Of a DNA stretch of 64,000 bases, positions 16,016 through 25,694 are shown piece by piece. The stretch's first letter is position 1. The number at the start of each line of letters is the position of its first letter. Below the pieces are notes generated by a model, which searched no databases, was not told where the DNA came from, and saw nothing but the letters and a program-made list of their open reading frames with translations. Origin of the DNA: an uncultured Corynebacterium sp. (GTDB lineage: Bacteria > Actinomycetota > Actinomycetes > Mycobacteriales > Mycobacteriaceae); the NCBI RefSeq assembly GCF_946222835.1, contig NZ_CAMIHD010000007.1, forward strand, positions 50,249-114,248. The letters are read 5' to 3'. The translations under genes were made by a program, and so were the position numbers.

Positions 16016-17971
16016 CTATGGCTGCGGCAGAAGTGCAGCGGGGTCGAAGTTCCACAGGCGGATTTCAATATTTTGATCCTTGCGCATGGTATCGCCTGGG
16101 TTCACAGAGGCCCAGCCAATCTTATTGGAATCTACCAGCGCCCCGGTAGGAACCGGCTCGCCCACAATGAACTGGCCGGTCCAGCCGGCCTCCCGCAGCG
16201 CAGCCTCGGCCTGGCCTTCATTCTTGCGCACCACATCAGGTGCCTTAAAGAGCATGCCATTGGACACTTCAATGGTAACGGGCTTGCCCTTTTCCAGCTC
16301 CGCGCCCTGATTGGAAACGCTGAGCACCGTGCCCTTCGGCTCTAAGGAATCCACCTCGCGCACGTCCACATCAAAATCATTCGACTCCAAGCGGCTCTGG
16401 GCATCCTCGACGTCCATGCCGGCAACATCGGGAACGCGCTTCTTTTCGACGCCCTTTGATACCGTCACCCGTACCTTCGAACCCTTGGACAGCTGCGTGC
16501 CGCCTGCTGGGTCCTGCTTAATGATCTGGCCAGCGGGGGATTCATCGTTTTCTTCCGAGACATCGGAGTTGAGCGCCAAGCCCGCTTCTTCGAGGGCCTG
16601 GGAGGCTTCATCCAAGGTCATGCCGGTGATATCTGGGACGTCCGTAATCTCCTTGCCGGAGGAAACAGTTAAGGTCACCGAGGCATTCTTTTGCAGCTCA
16701 GAACCAGGGGCCGGATTAATGCGGATAGCATTATTGCGCTTGATATCCGGGTTGGCTTCCTCGTTGACGGTCACCTGCAGACCCATGTCTTCCAGTTCCT
16801 TAACCACCTCATTGCGCGGGCGGTTTTCCACCTCTGGCACGGTAATTTTGTCGTGCTGAGCGGATTGGGTCTGGCGTGGCTTATCCTCAGAGTCTTTATC
16901 GTTGGAGAAGAAATCCCAGGCGAAGTAGCCCACGATAGCTACCAGAAGGGCGGCCAAGAAGGCAGCCAACCACTTCATCCAGCCGCCGCCCTGCTTGTCA
17001 TCGTCCTCGGAGGGGCGGGTGGATTGAATCGGTGCACGATGCGCGGCGGCGGGTGCGGCGGCGCCGACCATTTCGGTAGGCTGCTCGTCTTCTTCCTCGT
17101 TGACGTGCATGCGCGCTGCAGCGGTGACCTGCCCATTGCGTAGGCGCTCCAAATCGCCGGCCATCTCCCAGGCGGACTGATAGCGATCTGCCGGGTGCTT
17201 GGCCATAGCGGTAAGTACTACCGCATCGATATTGACGCGCTGGGTAGGAGTCAGTGAAGGATCCGCAATGAGCTCCGACGGCGGCGTCGGCTCCTCCTGC
17301 ACGTGCTGGTAGGCAACTGCAAAGGGGGTTTCGCCCTCAAAAGGAGTATGGCCAGTGAGCGCCTCATAGAGTACGCAGCCCAGTGCATAGACATCGGAGC
17401 GGGCATCCGCATTCTTACCGCGGGCCTGCTCCGGGGAAAGGTACTGGGCGGTGCCAATAACGGCGGAGGTTTGCGTCATCGCCGAGGTGGAATCATCCAA
17501 GGCGCGGGCGATGCCGAAGTCCATCACCTTCACCTGGCCGGTGTTGGTGAGCATAATATTTGCCGGCTTGATATCGCGGTGGATAATGCCGGCTTCGTGC
17601 GAGGCTTGCAGGGCGTCTGCTACCGGTTTGAGGATATCCGCCGCTTCCTGCGCGGTCAGAGCCCCATCCTCACGAATAATATCGCGCAAGGTGCGGCCGT
17701 TGACCCGCTCCATGACGATATATGGGATGGTCATGCCATCCAGCTCGGTCTCGCCGGTGTCATAAACCGCCACGATATTGGGGTGATTCAGCTTGCCCGA
17801 GTTCTGGGCCTCGCGGTAAAAGCGCTCCCGGAAATTGACGTCGCGCGCCATTTCCGGGCGAAGCATCTTTACCGCAACCTGGCGGCCTAGGACGGTGTCC
17901 TCGGCAGCATAGACCTCAGACATGCCGCCGGTGCCGATGATCTCGCCTCTCCGATAGCGGTCATTGACCAT
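16016..17971 (-). CDS. pknB: Ser/Thr protein kinase PknB with PASTA domains
   Basis: 651 residues. The kinase domain (about 1-270) has Gly-loop GTGGMSEVY, ATP Lys K35, HRDIKPANI catalytic loop, DFGIA and the GTAQYLSPEQA activation segment. After a linker, one membrane helix (about 330-352, WLAAFLAALLVAIVGYFAW) leads to four extracellular PASTA repeats, each opening with a VP-[DE]-V/I-like start (VPEVEN, VPDITG, VPDVAG, APDVVR). PASTA domains sense muropeptides or lipid II, and the kinase controls growth and cell-wall synthesis. It starts three bases after the pknA stop, within one operon. Confidence 0.97.
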   Translation of the reverse strand: MVNDRYRRGEIIGTGGMSEVYAAEDTVLGRQVAVKMLRPEMARDVNFRERFYREAQNSGKLNHPNIVAVYDTGETELDGMTIPYIVMERVNGRTLRDIIREDGALTAQEAADILKPVADALQASHEAGIIHRDIKPANIMLTNTGQVKVMDFGIARALDDSTSAMTQTSAVIGTAQYLSPEQARGKNADARSDVYALGCVLYEALTGHTPFEGETPFAVAYQHVQEEPTPPSELIADPSLTPTQRVNIDAVVLTAMAKHPADRYQSAWEMAGDLERLRNGQVTAAARMHVNEEEDEQPTEMVGAAAPAAAHRAPIQSTRPSEDDDKQGGGWMKWLAAFLAALLVAIVGYFAWDFFSNDKDSEDKPRQTQSAQHDKITVPEVENRPRNEVVKELEDMGLQVTVNEEANPDIKRNNAIRINPAPGSELQKNASVTLTVSSGKEITDVPDITGMTLDEASQALEEAGLALNSDVSEENDESPAGQIIKQDPAGGTQLSKGSKVRVTVSKGVEKKRVPDVAGMDVEDAQSRLESNDFDVDVREVDSLEPKGTVLSVSNQGAELEKGKPVTIEVSNGMLFKAPDVVRKNEGQAEAALREAGWTGQFIVGEPVPTGALVDSNKIGWASVNPGDTMRKDQNIEIRLWNFDPAALLPQP

Positions 17972-17974
17972 CGC

Positions 17975-19420
17975 TTAGTCACCCTCCTGTGTAAGTAAAT
18001 CGGCCAAGTCTCCGGGGAGCTCATTAGCCTGCGAGTTTACTGGAGTATCCAGCTCAGGTGTGTTTTCAACGTGCGTATCCTGCGGATTCTGTTGCGTCGG
18101 TACGGCCGGGGGCTGCTGTTGGTGGGTGGGTGAGTGGCGCGTAGGTGTCTCACGGTGAGTAGTACGCGGAGTCTCTTCTTGCTCCGTCTCCTGCGGCTCA
18201 GTCTCTGTCACCGTCACCGGTGCTGGGGCCTCCTCCGTATCTTCGTCCAGGGTGTCTTGGTGGGTGGTGGTGGGATCGCGGTACTCCGTAACCACCGAGG
18301 TTTCCGGCGTGCTGGAAGGTTCGCTTTCTCCTTCTTTATCGCTCAAATTCTGATAGGCGGTGTAACCGCCGACGGCTAAAGCCGCGAGGAGCAGGGTGAT
18401 ACCCAGGCCTTTCAGGAAAGAAGAACCGCCCTTGGATTCCTTTTGCGGAGCGGTTCCCGCTGCGGGGTGGATTGTGGTGGGTTGGGCGACGTTGCCCAAC
18501 ATCTCCGTCGAAGCGGACGGCGATGGTTCTGGTGCGCGCTGCGCTAGCGGAGCGGACTTAGGCTGCGGCGGGCGCTTGCCCAAGCGGACTGCGGAGATAG
18601 CCAGAGTGAACTCGTTGCCGTCGGCGTAACGGGTGGCAGGGTCCTTGCGCAACGCAATGCGGATGAGTTCTCGAGCTGGCGCGCTGATAGTCGTCGATAG
18701 TGGCTCCGGCTCTTGGTTGATATGAGCTAAGGCGATGGAGACGGAAGAATCTCCGGTAAAGGGGCGCCTGCCGGCAAGCATTTCATAGCCAACGACGCCG
18801 AGCGAATAGACGTCGGAAGCCGGCGTGACCTCCTTGCCCTGTGCTTGCTCGGGCGATACATACTGCGCGGTACCCACCACCATGCCGGTGCGGGTTAGCG
18901 GGACGGCGGCGGCCGCTTTGGCAATGCCAAAGTCCGTGATCTTAACCTGACCATTTTGGGTGATCAGCAGGTTGCCGGGCTTAATATCGCGGTGCACCAG
19001 CTCCATGCGGTGAATGATAGACAGGCCATGCGCGGCCTGCTCGAGGACGTCGAGAGCCAGCTCCTCCTGCAGCGTATTTTCGCGCGCCAGCAGGTCTGCA
19101 AGGGATTCGCCGCGCACATACTCCAAGGCCATGAAGCAAAATTTACGGCCATTATCCTCTAGCTCGCGGTAGTCATAGGTGGCCACCACATTTTCGGACT
19201 GAATGGATTCGGCCGATTTCGCTTCATTGCGGAAGCGCGAGAGGAACTCTTGGTTATCGGAAAATTCTGGGCGCAGAACCTTGAGCGCGACCTCGCGATC
19301 ATTGCGGACATCATCGGCCAACCACACGGTGGACATTCCGCCGTGACCGATGATCCATTGCAGCTCGTAGTCGCTGCCAATCAGTGCCTGGAGATGTTCC
19401 TTATTCTCGGCGCTATTCAT
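17975..19420 (-). CDS. pknA: Ser/Thr protein kinase PknA
   Basis: 481 residues. The N-terminal kinase (to about 275) has GHGGMSTVWL, ATP Lys K47, HRDIKPGNLL, DFGIAKA and GTAQYVSPEQAQG. A single helix (GLGITLLLAALAVGGYTAY) follows near residue 345, then a Thr/Glu/Pro/Gln-rich extracellular tail without PASTA repeats, which distinguishes it from PknB. In actinobacteria PknA phosphorylates division and envelope proteins and is needed for polar growth. The start overlaps the pbpA stop by one base. Confidence 0.96.
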   Translation of the reverse strand: MNSAENKEHLQALIGSDYELQWIIGHGGMSTVWLADDVRNDREVALKVLRPEFSDNQEFLSRFRNEAKSAESIQSENVVATYDYRELEDNGRKFCFMALEYVRGESLADLLARENTLQEELALDVLEQAAHGLSIIHRMELVHRDIKPGNLLITQNGQVKITDFGIAKAAAAVPLTRTGMVVGTAQYVSPEQAQGKEVTPASDVYSLGVVGYEMLAGRRPFTGDSSVSIALAHINQEPEPLSTTISAPARELIRIALRKDPATRYADGNEFTLAISAVRLGKRPPQPKSAPLAQRAPEPSPSASTEMLGNVAQPTTIHPAAGTAPQKESKGGSSFLKGLGITLLLAALAVGGYTAYQNLSDKEGESEPSSTPETSVVTEYRDPTTTHQDTLDEDTEEAPAPVTVTETEPQETEQEETPRTTHRETPTRHSPTHQQQPPAVPTQQNPQDTHVENTPELDTPVNSQANELPGDLADLLTQEGD

Positions 19421-20850
19421 TATTGCTCCCCCTGGTATGCGCGCAGGATAGCGCGGCCAATTGGGCCGGAAACCTTGCCGCCCGTCGCGGACTCACCTAA
19501 GTTACCACCATTTTTTACCACGACGCCCACTGCAATATCCCGCTCCGGATCGAAGGCAACGTACCACACGTGCGGGGCTAGGCTCTCGCCATGTTCTGCG
19601 GTACCGGTCTTGGAAGCAAAGCCATTGCCATCATAACCAGCGGAGGACCGCTCCGAGGCATACATCAAATCAGTAAGCGTAGCCGCAGTCTCCTCATTAA
19701 CCGCTTGGTCCGCCTTTTTTGGTTTGGTGGTGCGGATGTCCTTCATCTGGGCGTCGGTAATGCGATTGACCAGGTAAGGCTGCATGCGGGTGCCCTTATT
19801 GGCCACGGTGCCCGCCATGACGGCTGCCTGCAGCGCGGTCATGGTGACGTCGCGCTGGCCAATGGCGGACTGCGCCGTGGCCGCCCCATCCGGCAAATCG
19901 CCCAAGGTGCCGGCGGAGGTAGACACGCCGAGGTCGTAGTTCTCGCCTACGCCAAAGGCCTTGGCGTACTTGCGCAACTCATCAGCGCCGAGCTGCTCCG
20001 ACATCTCCACAAACGCGGTATTGCAAGACAGCGCAAAGGCGGTTTGCAGGGTCACCGCATCCTGACCATTGCACTTTTGGTTGGCATAGTTAGTCAGCTC
20101 CGTCACCGTGTCTGGCAAGGTAATGACATTGGAACCGGTCAGGGTGGAGGAAGGATCAAAGCCATTGTTAAGGCCTGCTGCGGTGGTAATGATCTTGAAG
20201 ATGGAACCCGGAGGCAGCGTTTCTGCACCGGCGTGGTTGACCAGCGGCTGTCCCTCTTGCTCTTGCAGGTTGGCCCAAACATCCTCGGCGGAATCACCCA
20301 TCAGATCATTCGGGTTATAGCCAGGGTTGGAGGCCATAGCCAGAATTTTTCCGGTGGAGGGCTGAATGGCAACCGCAGAGCCCTCATAACCCGGGCCCAC
20401 AAGCTGATCATAGGCAGCCTGTTGGAGTGCAGGATCGATGGTGACCTCTACATTGGCGCCCTGCTTCGGTTTATCGGCCAGAGCATCGAGCCAGTTTTGC
20501 TTCATCAAAGAATCATCGGTGCCATTGAGGATGTCATTTTGGGATGACTCCAATTCGGAGGCGCCGAATTGGCTAGACAAGTAGCCGGTCAAGTTGCCAA
20601 AGGCCGGTGAATCAATGGGGTAGGAGCGCGAATAGGTCTCGTCTGGGTTCTGCGTGGATTGTGCCAGCACGGTATTTCCCGCAAAGATTTGGCCGCGCGG
20701 GGTGGTCTGCATTTCCATGAAGCCGCGCATATTCCGTGGATTATGGGCGTATTTATCTTCAGAAAAAGCTTGAATCACCGTCATATTGACTAGCAAGATA
20801 GCCGTCAAAATGATGGCGAATAGGGACACTAGGCGGATGGATTTATTCAT
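19420..20850 (-). CDS. pbpA: Penicillin-binding protein 2, class B transpeptidase PbpA
   Basis: 476 residues: an N-terminal membrane anchor (about 6-28) and a class B transpeptidase. The active-site motifs are SIFK (S216, K219), SCN (275-277) and KTGT (414-417). It cross-links peptidoglycan outside the membrane and partners the SEDS glycosyltransferase encoded just upstream (rodA, four-base overlap). The PpbA-RodA pairing followed by PknA/PknB is the conserved actinobacterial elongation unit. No soluble-form signs or truncation are seen. Confidence 0.95.
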   Translation of the reverse strand: MNKSIRLVSLFAIILTAILLVNMTVIQAFSEDKYAHNPRNMRGFMEMQTTPRGQIFAGNTVLAQSTQNPDETYSRSYPIDSPAFGNLTGYLSSQFGASELESSQNDILNGTDDSLMKQNWLDALADKPKQGANVEVTIDPALQQAAYDQLVGPGYEGSAVAIQPSTGKILAMASNPGYNPNDLMGDSAEDVWANLQEQEGQPLVNHAGAETLPPGSIFKIITTAAGLNNGFDPSSTLTGSNVITLPDTVTELTNYANQKCNGQDAVTLQTAFALSCNTAFVEMSEQLGADELRKYAKAFGVGENYDLGVSTSAGTLGDLPDGAATAQSAIGQRDVTMTALQAAVMAGTVANKGTRMQPYLVNRITDAQMKDIRTTKPKKADQAVNEETAATLTDLMYASERSSAGYDGNGFASKTGTAEHGESLAPHVWYVAFDPERDIAVGVVVKNGGNLGESATGGKVSGPIGRAILRAYQGEQ

Positions 20851-22199
20851 CGGTGAGCCTCCTGGACCGACGGGAACATGGAGGTATCGCTCGGCGCATT
20901 GCTCGAGGTCTCCTGCATGGGGCGACGAGCTGCGTTAGAGATCCGCAGCAAGATCGCCAATAACACATAGTTAGCCATGAGAGAGGAACCACCGGCAGAC
21001 ATGAACGGCGTGGTCAAACCGGTCATCGGCAGCAGGGCAGAAATACCGCCGGTGACCACGAAGACCTGGACCGCCAAGGTAAGAGAAAGACCGGATGCCA
21101 CCAGCTTGCCATAGGTATCGCGGGTGCGCAGTGCGGTGCCAAAGCCGCGGGTGGCTAGCATAGCGAAGAGCACCAGTACAGCGGCGAGGCCAATGAGTCC
21201 GAACTCCTCACCGATTGCGGCAAGGATGAAGTCCGAGTGGGCTACCGGAACCAGCTCTGGATGCCCCTCGCCCAAGCCGCTGCCAGAGATGCCACCGGAA
21301 GACATGCCGAATAGCGACTGGGAGAGCTGGAAGCCCGTGCCATCATAATTGCCCAGCGGGTCTAGGAAGTTAGAAAAACGCTGCTGGATCTTCGCGGAGA
21401 TCTGGTAAATACCAAAACCACCAACGCCAACGAGGATGACGCCGATAAGCAGCCAGCTCACGCGGCCGGTGGCCATAAAGAGCATGCCAAGGACGGTGCT
21501 AAACAGCAGCAGCGCCGGGCCGAAGTCATTGGAGATACCCATGATGACGATCGCGATGGCCCAAATGATCAGGATGGGTGCGAGGTCGCGCAAACGCGGC
21601 AGGGAGATGCCCAGCACGCGGTAGCCTGCCACGGTAAACAGGGAGCGCTTCTGCGTCAGCAGCATGGCAAAGAACAAGATCAGCAAGATCTTGGAAAACT
21701 CACCGGGCTGGATGGAGAAGGGGCCCAGATTTAGCCAAATGCGTGCTTCCACGCCTGGAGGCTGCGGCCATACCAGCGGCAGGGCTAGCAGGATGAGGCC
21801 AGCAGCCCCCAAGATATAGGAGTATCGCGTCAGCGACCTGTGATCCTTCAAAATGGCCAAGACCAGCACGAAGAGCACGAGTCCGACGATGGTCCACATG
21901 ACCTGACGCACTGCGAGCCCGCTTTCATTGACCAGATCTAGTCGGGCCAACATGATGAGCCCGATGCCATTGAGGATTGCCACGATGGGCAGCATGATCT
22001 GATCGGCATAAGGCGCTAAGAAGCACATCACCAAATGGGCGACAGTAAAGACGCCAATGAACCCGCCAATGAGATAAACCAGGTCCATGGTCAGCGCGTT
22101 GTCCTGGGATAGCTCGAGGCTGACCAAAGTGATAGCGAAGACGATGGCGGCTAGGATGAGCAGGCCGAGTTCGGTTCCTCGGCTAAAAAACTTTTTCAC
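20847..22199 (-). CDS. rodA: SEDS peptidoglycan glycosyltransferase (RodA/FtsW family)
   Basis: 450 residues with about ten to twelve membrane helices. SEDS features are visible: WLNLGPFSIQPGEFSK in the central loop, and a late GEEFGLIG and GLTTPFMSAGGSSL block. It polymerises lipid II and works with PbpA, whose gene it overlaps by four bases. The context with pbpA and kinases supports RodA over FtsW, which sits elsewhere with the dcw genes. Confidence 0.95.
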   Translation of the reverse strand: MKKFFSRGTELGLLILAAIVFAITLVSLELSQDNALTMDLVYLIGGFIGVFTVAHLVMCFLAPYADQIMLPIVAILNGIGLIMLARLDLVNESGLAVRQVMWTIVGLVLFVLVLAILKDHRSLTRYSYILGAAGLILLALPLVWPQPPGVEARIWLNLGPFSIQPGEFSKILLILFFAMLLTQKRSLFTVAGYRVLGISLPRLRDLAPILIIWAIAIVIMGISNDFGPALLLFSTVLGMLFMATGRVSWLLIGVILVGVGGFGIYQISAKIQQRFSNFLDPLGNYDGTGFQLSQSLFGMSSGGISGSGLGEGHPELVPVAHSDFILAAIGEEFGLIGLAAVLVLFAMLATRGFGTALRTRDTYGKLVASGLSLTLAVQVFVVTGGISALLPMTGLTTPFMSAGGSSLMANYVLLAILLRISNAARRPMQETSSNAPSDTSMFPSVQEAHR

Positions 22200-22202
22200 A
22201 AC

Positions 22203-23567
22203 CTACACCTCCCGGCAGGTGACGCCAGGCTTGTTTTTCTTGGCATCCTTTTTATCTTTTTGGCTCGGCGCAGTGATACATGGCTTGAGCGCTTTATCGC
22301 CCAAATCATTGACTTGTTGCTGCACCTCACCCAGATCACCAGTGGAGAGATGGTCGACGGCGCTGCGTTCAGATTCCGGCAGGTCCGTGACCTTCAGCGG
22401 CGTGAAGTCGCCCTCGCACGGCTGGCTGGAAAAGAGCAGCGAGTTGCTGTCATTAATGCATACGTTTTGGTGCGTGGAGTGTAGTTCCTTGCCAAAGACG
22501 GAGTAGTCAGCACCCTGTTGGATGGTGATTTCCTGTGCCTCGTTGGTAGCCACGTAGTAATTATTGGACAAGAAGTTCTTCGCCCACAGTCCGGCACCGA
22601 TGACCAGCGCGAGGACGATGAGCAAAGCAAGGAGGACCTTCCAGCCGATCTTTCGGCCGGAAGTTTCCTCCTCCGCTTCGTCTTCACTAAGCTCGGGGCG
22701 CTCGTCCTCGGTATCCGCCATGACAGCTGGCGGAATTACCTGGGGCTTGCGGGAGAGCTGTGCCGCCCGCGAGGCAGAAGAATCCGGATGGGTTGGCTCT
22801 TCAGTCGGGCCCGCGAGGGCGCCGACGCGGAATGGTTCCTGTTCCTTAGGCTTTTCCTCGGTTATTTCACCGAGAACCACGGTGACATTATCTGGGCCTC
22901 CGGAGCGGATGGCTAGGTCTACCAGGGCGGATCCCGCCTGCTCAATGCTGCCCTGCCCCAGTGCGGTTTCAATGGTGGACGCGGTTACGGGATCCGAAAG
23001 ACCATCGGAGCACAGCAGGATGCGATCGCCCGGCTTGGCTTCGAGGGTAAACAGCGTTGCTTCGACTGGGCGGCCCGTATAGGCCTTCAGGATGAGGGAC
23101 TTTTGTGGGTGCGAAGAGACGTCGCCTGGGTCCAGTTCGCCTTTATCCACCAAGGATTGCACGTAGGTATCATCCTTGGTGATCTGCTCGAGTTTGCCGT
23201 CGCGCAACAGGTAGCCGCGGGAATCGCCTACGTGGCAGACGCCGAAATCCGTGCCGTTGAAGAGCATGGTGGTCAGCGTCGTACCCATACCTTCGGTTTC
23301 TGGGTGGGCTTTGACGTGGTCACTGATGGCCTCATTGGCCTGTTCAGCGGCCGCTTCTAGTAGCGCCGTGGTGTCTTCCTGGCCCGGATCTTGGTCCAAA
23401 ATTTCTAGGTGGTTGACCATCAGCTCGGAGGCAACCTCACCCGCCGCGTGGCCACCCATGCCATCGGCCAAGATTAAAAGGTGAGGACCGGCGTAGCCTG
23501 AGTCCTCGTTGTTATCGCGAATGAGGCCGCGATCGGACTTAGCAAAGAAGTTCAGCTTCAGTGTCAT
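22203..23567 (-). CDS. pstP: PP2C-type Ser/Thr phosphatase PstP
   Basis: 454 residues. The catalytic domain (about 1-236) has the PP2C metal motifs RDNNEDSG, ADGMGGH (35-41), GDSRGY (114-119), SDGLSD (187-192) and GGPDNV. A linker and one membrane helix (about 308-330) lead to a roughly 120-residue extracellular domain with two or more Cys. It reverses phosphorylation by PknA and PknB and is the operon's partner phosphatase. Its start overlaps the fhaB stop by four bases. Confidence 0.95.
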   Translation of the reverse strand: MTLKLNFFAKSDRGLIRDNNEDSGYAGPHLLILADGMGGHAAGEVASELMVNHLEILDQDPGQEDTTALLEAAAEQANEAISDHVKAHPETEGMGTTLTTMLFNGTDFGVCHVGDSRGYLLRDGKLEQITKDDTYVQSLVDKGELDPGDVSSHPQKSLILKAYTGRPVEATLFTLEAKPGDRILLCSDGLSDPVTASTIETALGQGSIEQAGSALVDLAIRSGGPDNVTVVLGEITEEKPKEQEPFRVGALAGPTEEPTHPDSSASRAAQLSRKPQVIPPAVMADTEDERPELSEDEAEEETSGRKIGWKVLLALLIVLALVIGAGLWAKNFLSNNYYVATNEAQEITIQQGADYSVFGKELHSTHQNVCINDSNSLLFSSQPCEGDFTPLKVTDLPESERSAVDHLSTGDLGEVQQQVNDLGDKALKPCITAPSQKDKKDAKKNKPGVTCREV

Positions 23568-24016
23568 GCGTTCAACCTCACGGTAGTGCGGCCCAGCTTA
23601 ATTTCGGAGTCCGCGCCGACTACCTCGGGTTGGTCGATGCGCACGCCATTGACAAAAGTGCCATTGCGAGATTCCAAATCCTCTACTACCCATTCGCTAC
23701 CGCGGCGGAATAGCCGGGCATGGTGGCCGGAAGAATAATCATCGCCCGTGACAAAGTCGCAGTCAGAGGCGCGGCCCAACGTGCAGTCCTCCAATGTGCC
23801 CAATTCCATATGGGATCCCTGCAAGGGGCCCTCAACGATGGATAGCTGCTTAATCGCTTCCCGACGCCGCGGTGCCCCCACCTTCTTCGACTGCTGGCGG
23901 ATAGCGCCGGCGGACTTATTGGTATCGCGGCGCATGGCGTTTAAGGCCACCAGGATAAAAATCCAAAGCAGAGCCAACAAGCCGATGCGAAGCGCCAGCA
24001 TGATGACTGCATCCAT
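23564..24016 (-). CDS. fhaB: FHA domain protein FhaB (FipA)
   Basis: 150 residues: an N-terminal membrane helix (about 5-27), a basic linker and a C-terminal FHA domain with the phosphothreonine-binding motifs LGRASDCDF, SGHHARL and LESRNGTFVNG. In mycobacteria this protein is a PknA substrate that joins FtsZ and FtsQ at the septum. It overlaps pstP by four bases and follows fhaA after 25 bases. Confidence 0.93.
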   Translation of the reverse strand: MDAVIMLALRIGLLALLWIFILVALNAMRRDTNKSAGAIRQQSKKVGAPRRREAIKQLSIVEGPLQGSHMELGTLEDCTLGRASDCDFVTGDDYSSGHHARLFRRGSEWVVEDLESRNGTFVNGVRIDQPEVVGADSEIKLGRTTVRLNA

Positions 24017-24041
24017 GGCGACCTCCCTTCCTTAACTGAAC

Positions 24042-24875
24042 TTAGTAGCTGTGCGAATCAAGGCCCGTGATGCGGACCTCGATGTGGGAATGGCCCATGG
24101 TGATCACATCGCCATCGGCAAGTAGCCAATTATCAATCGGCGTTTCATTCACCGTAGTGCCGTTGGTGGACTGAAGATCCACCAGAACCGCATCCTGGCC
24201 GTTCCAGGTGATCTCCGCGTGCTGGCGGGATACGCCCGTATCCGGCAGGCGCAGGTCGGCGTCGTTGCTGCGGCCGATAATATTGGAGCCTTCTTGCACG
24301 TGATAAACGCGCGAAGAGCCATCCTGCAGCATCAGGTTGACTGCGGGGCCCTGTGGCTGCGGGGCGGGTTGACTATCTGGAGCAATGAAAGCGGTAGTTA
24401 CCGCGTCATCAGCCGTATTCTCGTGCTGCTCGGTCATCTGGTCCTCCTGACCATCAAAGTCGTGGAAAATAGCCTCAAAACCGGTCTCTTCCGTGGGCTC
24501 GTGATCGATAAACGAGGACACGCGAAGCTGACCCGTGCGCAAACCAGATTCTTCTGCCACTCGCACAATCACGGGGCCCGCGAGGGACCATCCGCTATTG
24601 CGAATGAAGCGCGACAACTGGTCTGCACAATCGGCCGGCAAATTGCGATCCTGCGACAAGTTCTCCAAATCCTTGGAGGAGACACCCACAGTCATTACGT
24701 TCGGACTATAAAGGTTGTCATCGTCGCCGCGCGCGAGATTGTCCTGAGCTTCTTGCTTCAAAAGCTCATCAATCTCCGCGGGAACGACCTTGCCGCCGAA
24801 GACAAGTGCCATGCCATTATCAAGGCCGCGTTGCATGGCAGAGTCCAGCTTCGCTAGCTTTTCCAAAAACGCCAC
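24042..24875 (-). CDS. fhaA: FHA domain protein FhaA (DUF3662 plus FHA)
   Basis: 277 residues. The N-terminal DUF3662 domain starts MAFLEKLAKLDSAMQRG and contains the family segment VVPAEIDELLKQEAQDN; the middle is acidic; the C-terminal FHA domain shows IIGRSNDADLRL, VSRQHAEI and LQSTNGTTVN. FhaA is phosphorylated by PknB and binds the MviN pseudokinase domain to restrain peptidoglycan synthesis in mycobacteria. It is the first gene of the seven- or eight-gene operon, whose promoter should lie in the 200 bases before it. Confidence 0.94.
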   Translation of the reverse strand: MAFLEKLAKLDSAMQRGLDNGMALVFGGKVVPAEIDELLKQEAQDNLARGDDDNLYSPNVMTVGVSSKDLENLSQDRNLPADCADQLSRFIRNSGWSLAGPVIVRVAEESGLRTGQLRVSSFIDHEPTEETGFEAIFHDFDGQEDQMTEQHENTADDAVTTAFIAPDSQPAPQPQGPAVNLMLQDGSSRVYHVQEGSNIIGRSNDADLRLPDTGVSRQHAEITWNGQDAVLVDLQSTNGTTVNETPIDNWLLADGDVITMGHSHIEVRITGLDSHSY

Positions 24876-25074
24876 GAGCCATTCTCCTTTCCACCATGCA
24901 GCGATCAGTAGCGATCAGTATAGTTTGTTCACTACCTCGAAACGTAGATGGCGACCCGAAAGTTCCCAGAAATTTCGCTGCTTCTTACCTGAAATAGTTT
25001 ATTTTTCCTGCAGATTTGTAGTTCTGAGCGGAATTCGTGGTATCTTTATCAAGTCGCTAAGACATCCACACCCT

Positions 25075-25162
25075 GCCCGGGTGGCGGAATTGGCAGACGC
25101 GCTGGCTTCAGGTGCCAGTGTTCGATAAGAACGTGCGGGTTCAAGTCCCGCCCCGGGCACCA
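25075..25162 (+). tRNA. tRNA-Leu (CAG anticodon)
   Basis: An 88-nt class II tRNA with CCA encoded. The acceptor GCCCGGG/CCCGGGC is perfect, the anticodon arm CTGGC-TTCAGGT-GCCAG holds CAG, and a long variable arm (GTGTTCGATAAGAACGT) is present. It is divergent from fhaA and marks the left edge of a more A/T-rich segment. Confidence 0.98.
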
Positions 25163-25185
25163 TGAGCAGTTGAACAAACTGCGAC

Positions 25186-25239
25186 ACCGGAGGTAACAAA
25201 CTCGAAAGGGTTCGTGACCTCCGGTTTCTTTCTTTTTCT
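25186..25239 (+). terminator. Terminator after tRNA-Leu
   Basis: ACCGGAGGT (25186-25194) pairs with ACCTCCGGT (25217-25225), with an inner AACAAACTCGAAAGGGTT arm, then TTCTTTCTTTTTC. Confidence 0.85.
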
Positions 25240-25626
25240 GAACTTTACCGGTCGAGGATTGTAAGCGTGGGGATTTACATCCTAAATCCCGCCCGCGCCG
25301 GTCGACACGTCTTTCGAAGTTTGTTTTCGATGGTGTCAACAGAGCATTTTGCTCGTAGTCCTGATCTGGCACCCTTCTTTAGAGTCTTCGGCTTATTGTG
25401 AAGGCAGTCAGTCCGAGGCTTGATGTTTGCTTTGGTTGGCAAGGTCGAGAGGACAATAGTTTTAATGCATGATCTCGATCTCGTAGTTCGTTTTGGGCTC
25501 TGCGGCGTTATGTTTGATATATCTCAGCTGGGACCCATAGGCCAAGCAGTTTTAGGGGTTCCTTGTATGGGAAAGCTCGTGTGCCTAAGCCATCCTTGGC
25601 TTTAGCGCCGACTTAGGGGTACTTGG

Positions 25627-25666
25627 AATCCTCCAACTGAGGTGCTTTTCGGGGTGTTGGAGGATT
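25627..25666. terminator. Strong hairpin downstream of the VOC gene
   Basis: AATCCTCCAAC pairs exactly with GTTGGAGGATT around 18 bases, 29 bases beyond the VOC stop. There is no clear T run, so termination is likely but not certain. The rest of 25240-25690 shows no convincing gene; a 61-codon frame at 25420 has no ribosome site or recognisable sequence. Confidence 0.5.
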
Positions 25667-25694
25667 TCCTAGCGGTTGAATCCCGATTTAGGAG

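Noticed and set aside
25420..25605. 61-codon frame after tRNA-Leu
   Set aside because: No ribosome site, no domain, ends in a region with a hairpin; not enough to call a gene.
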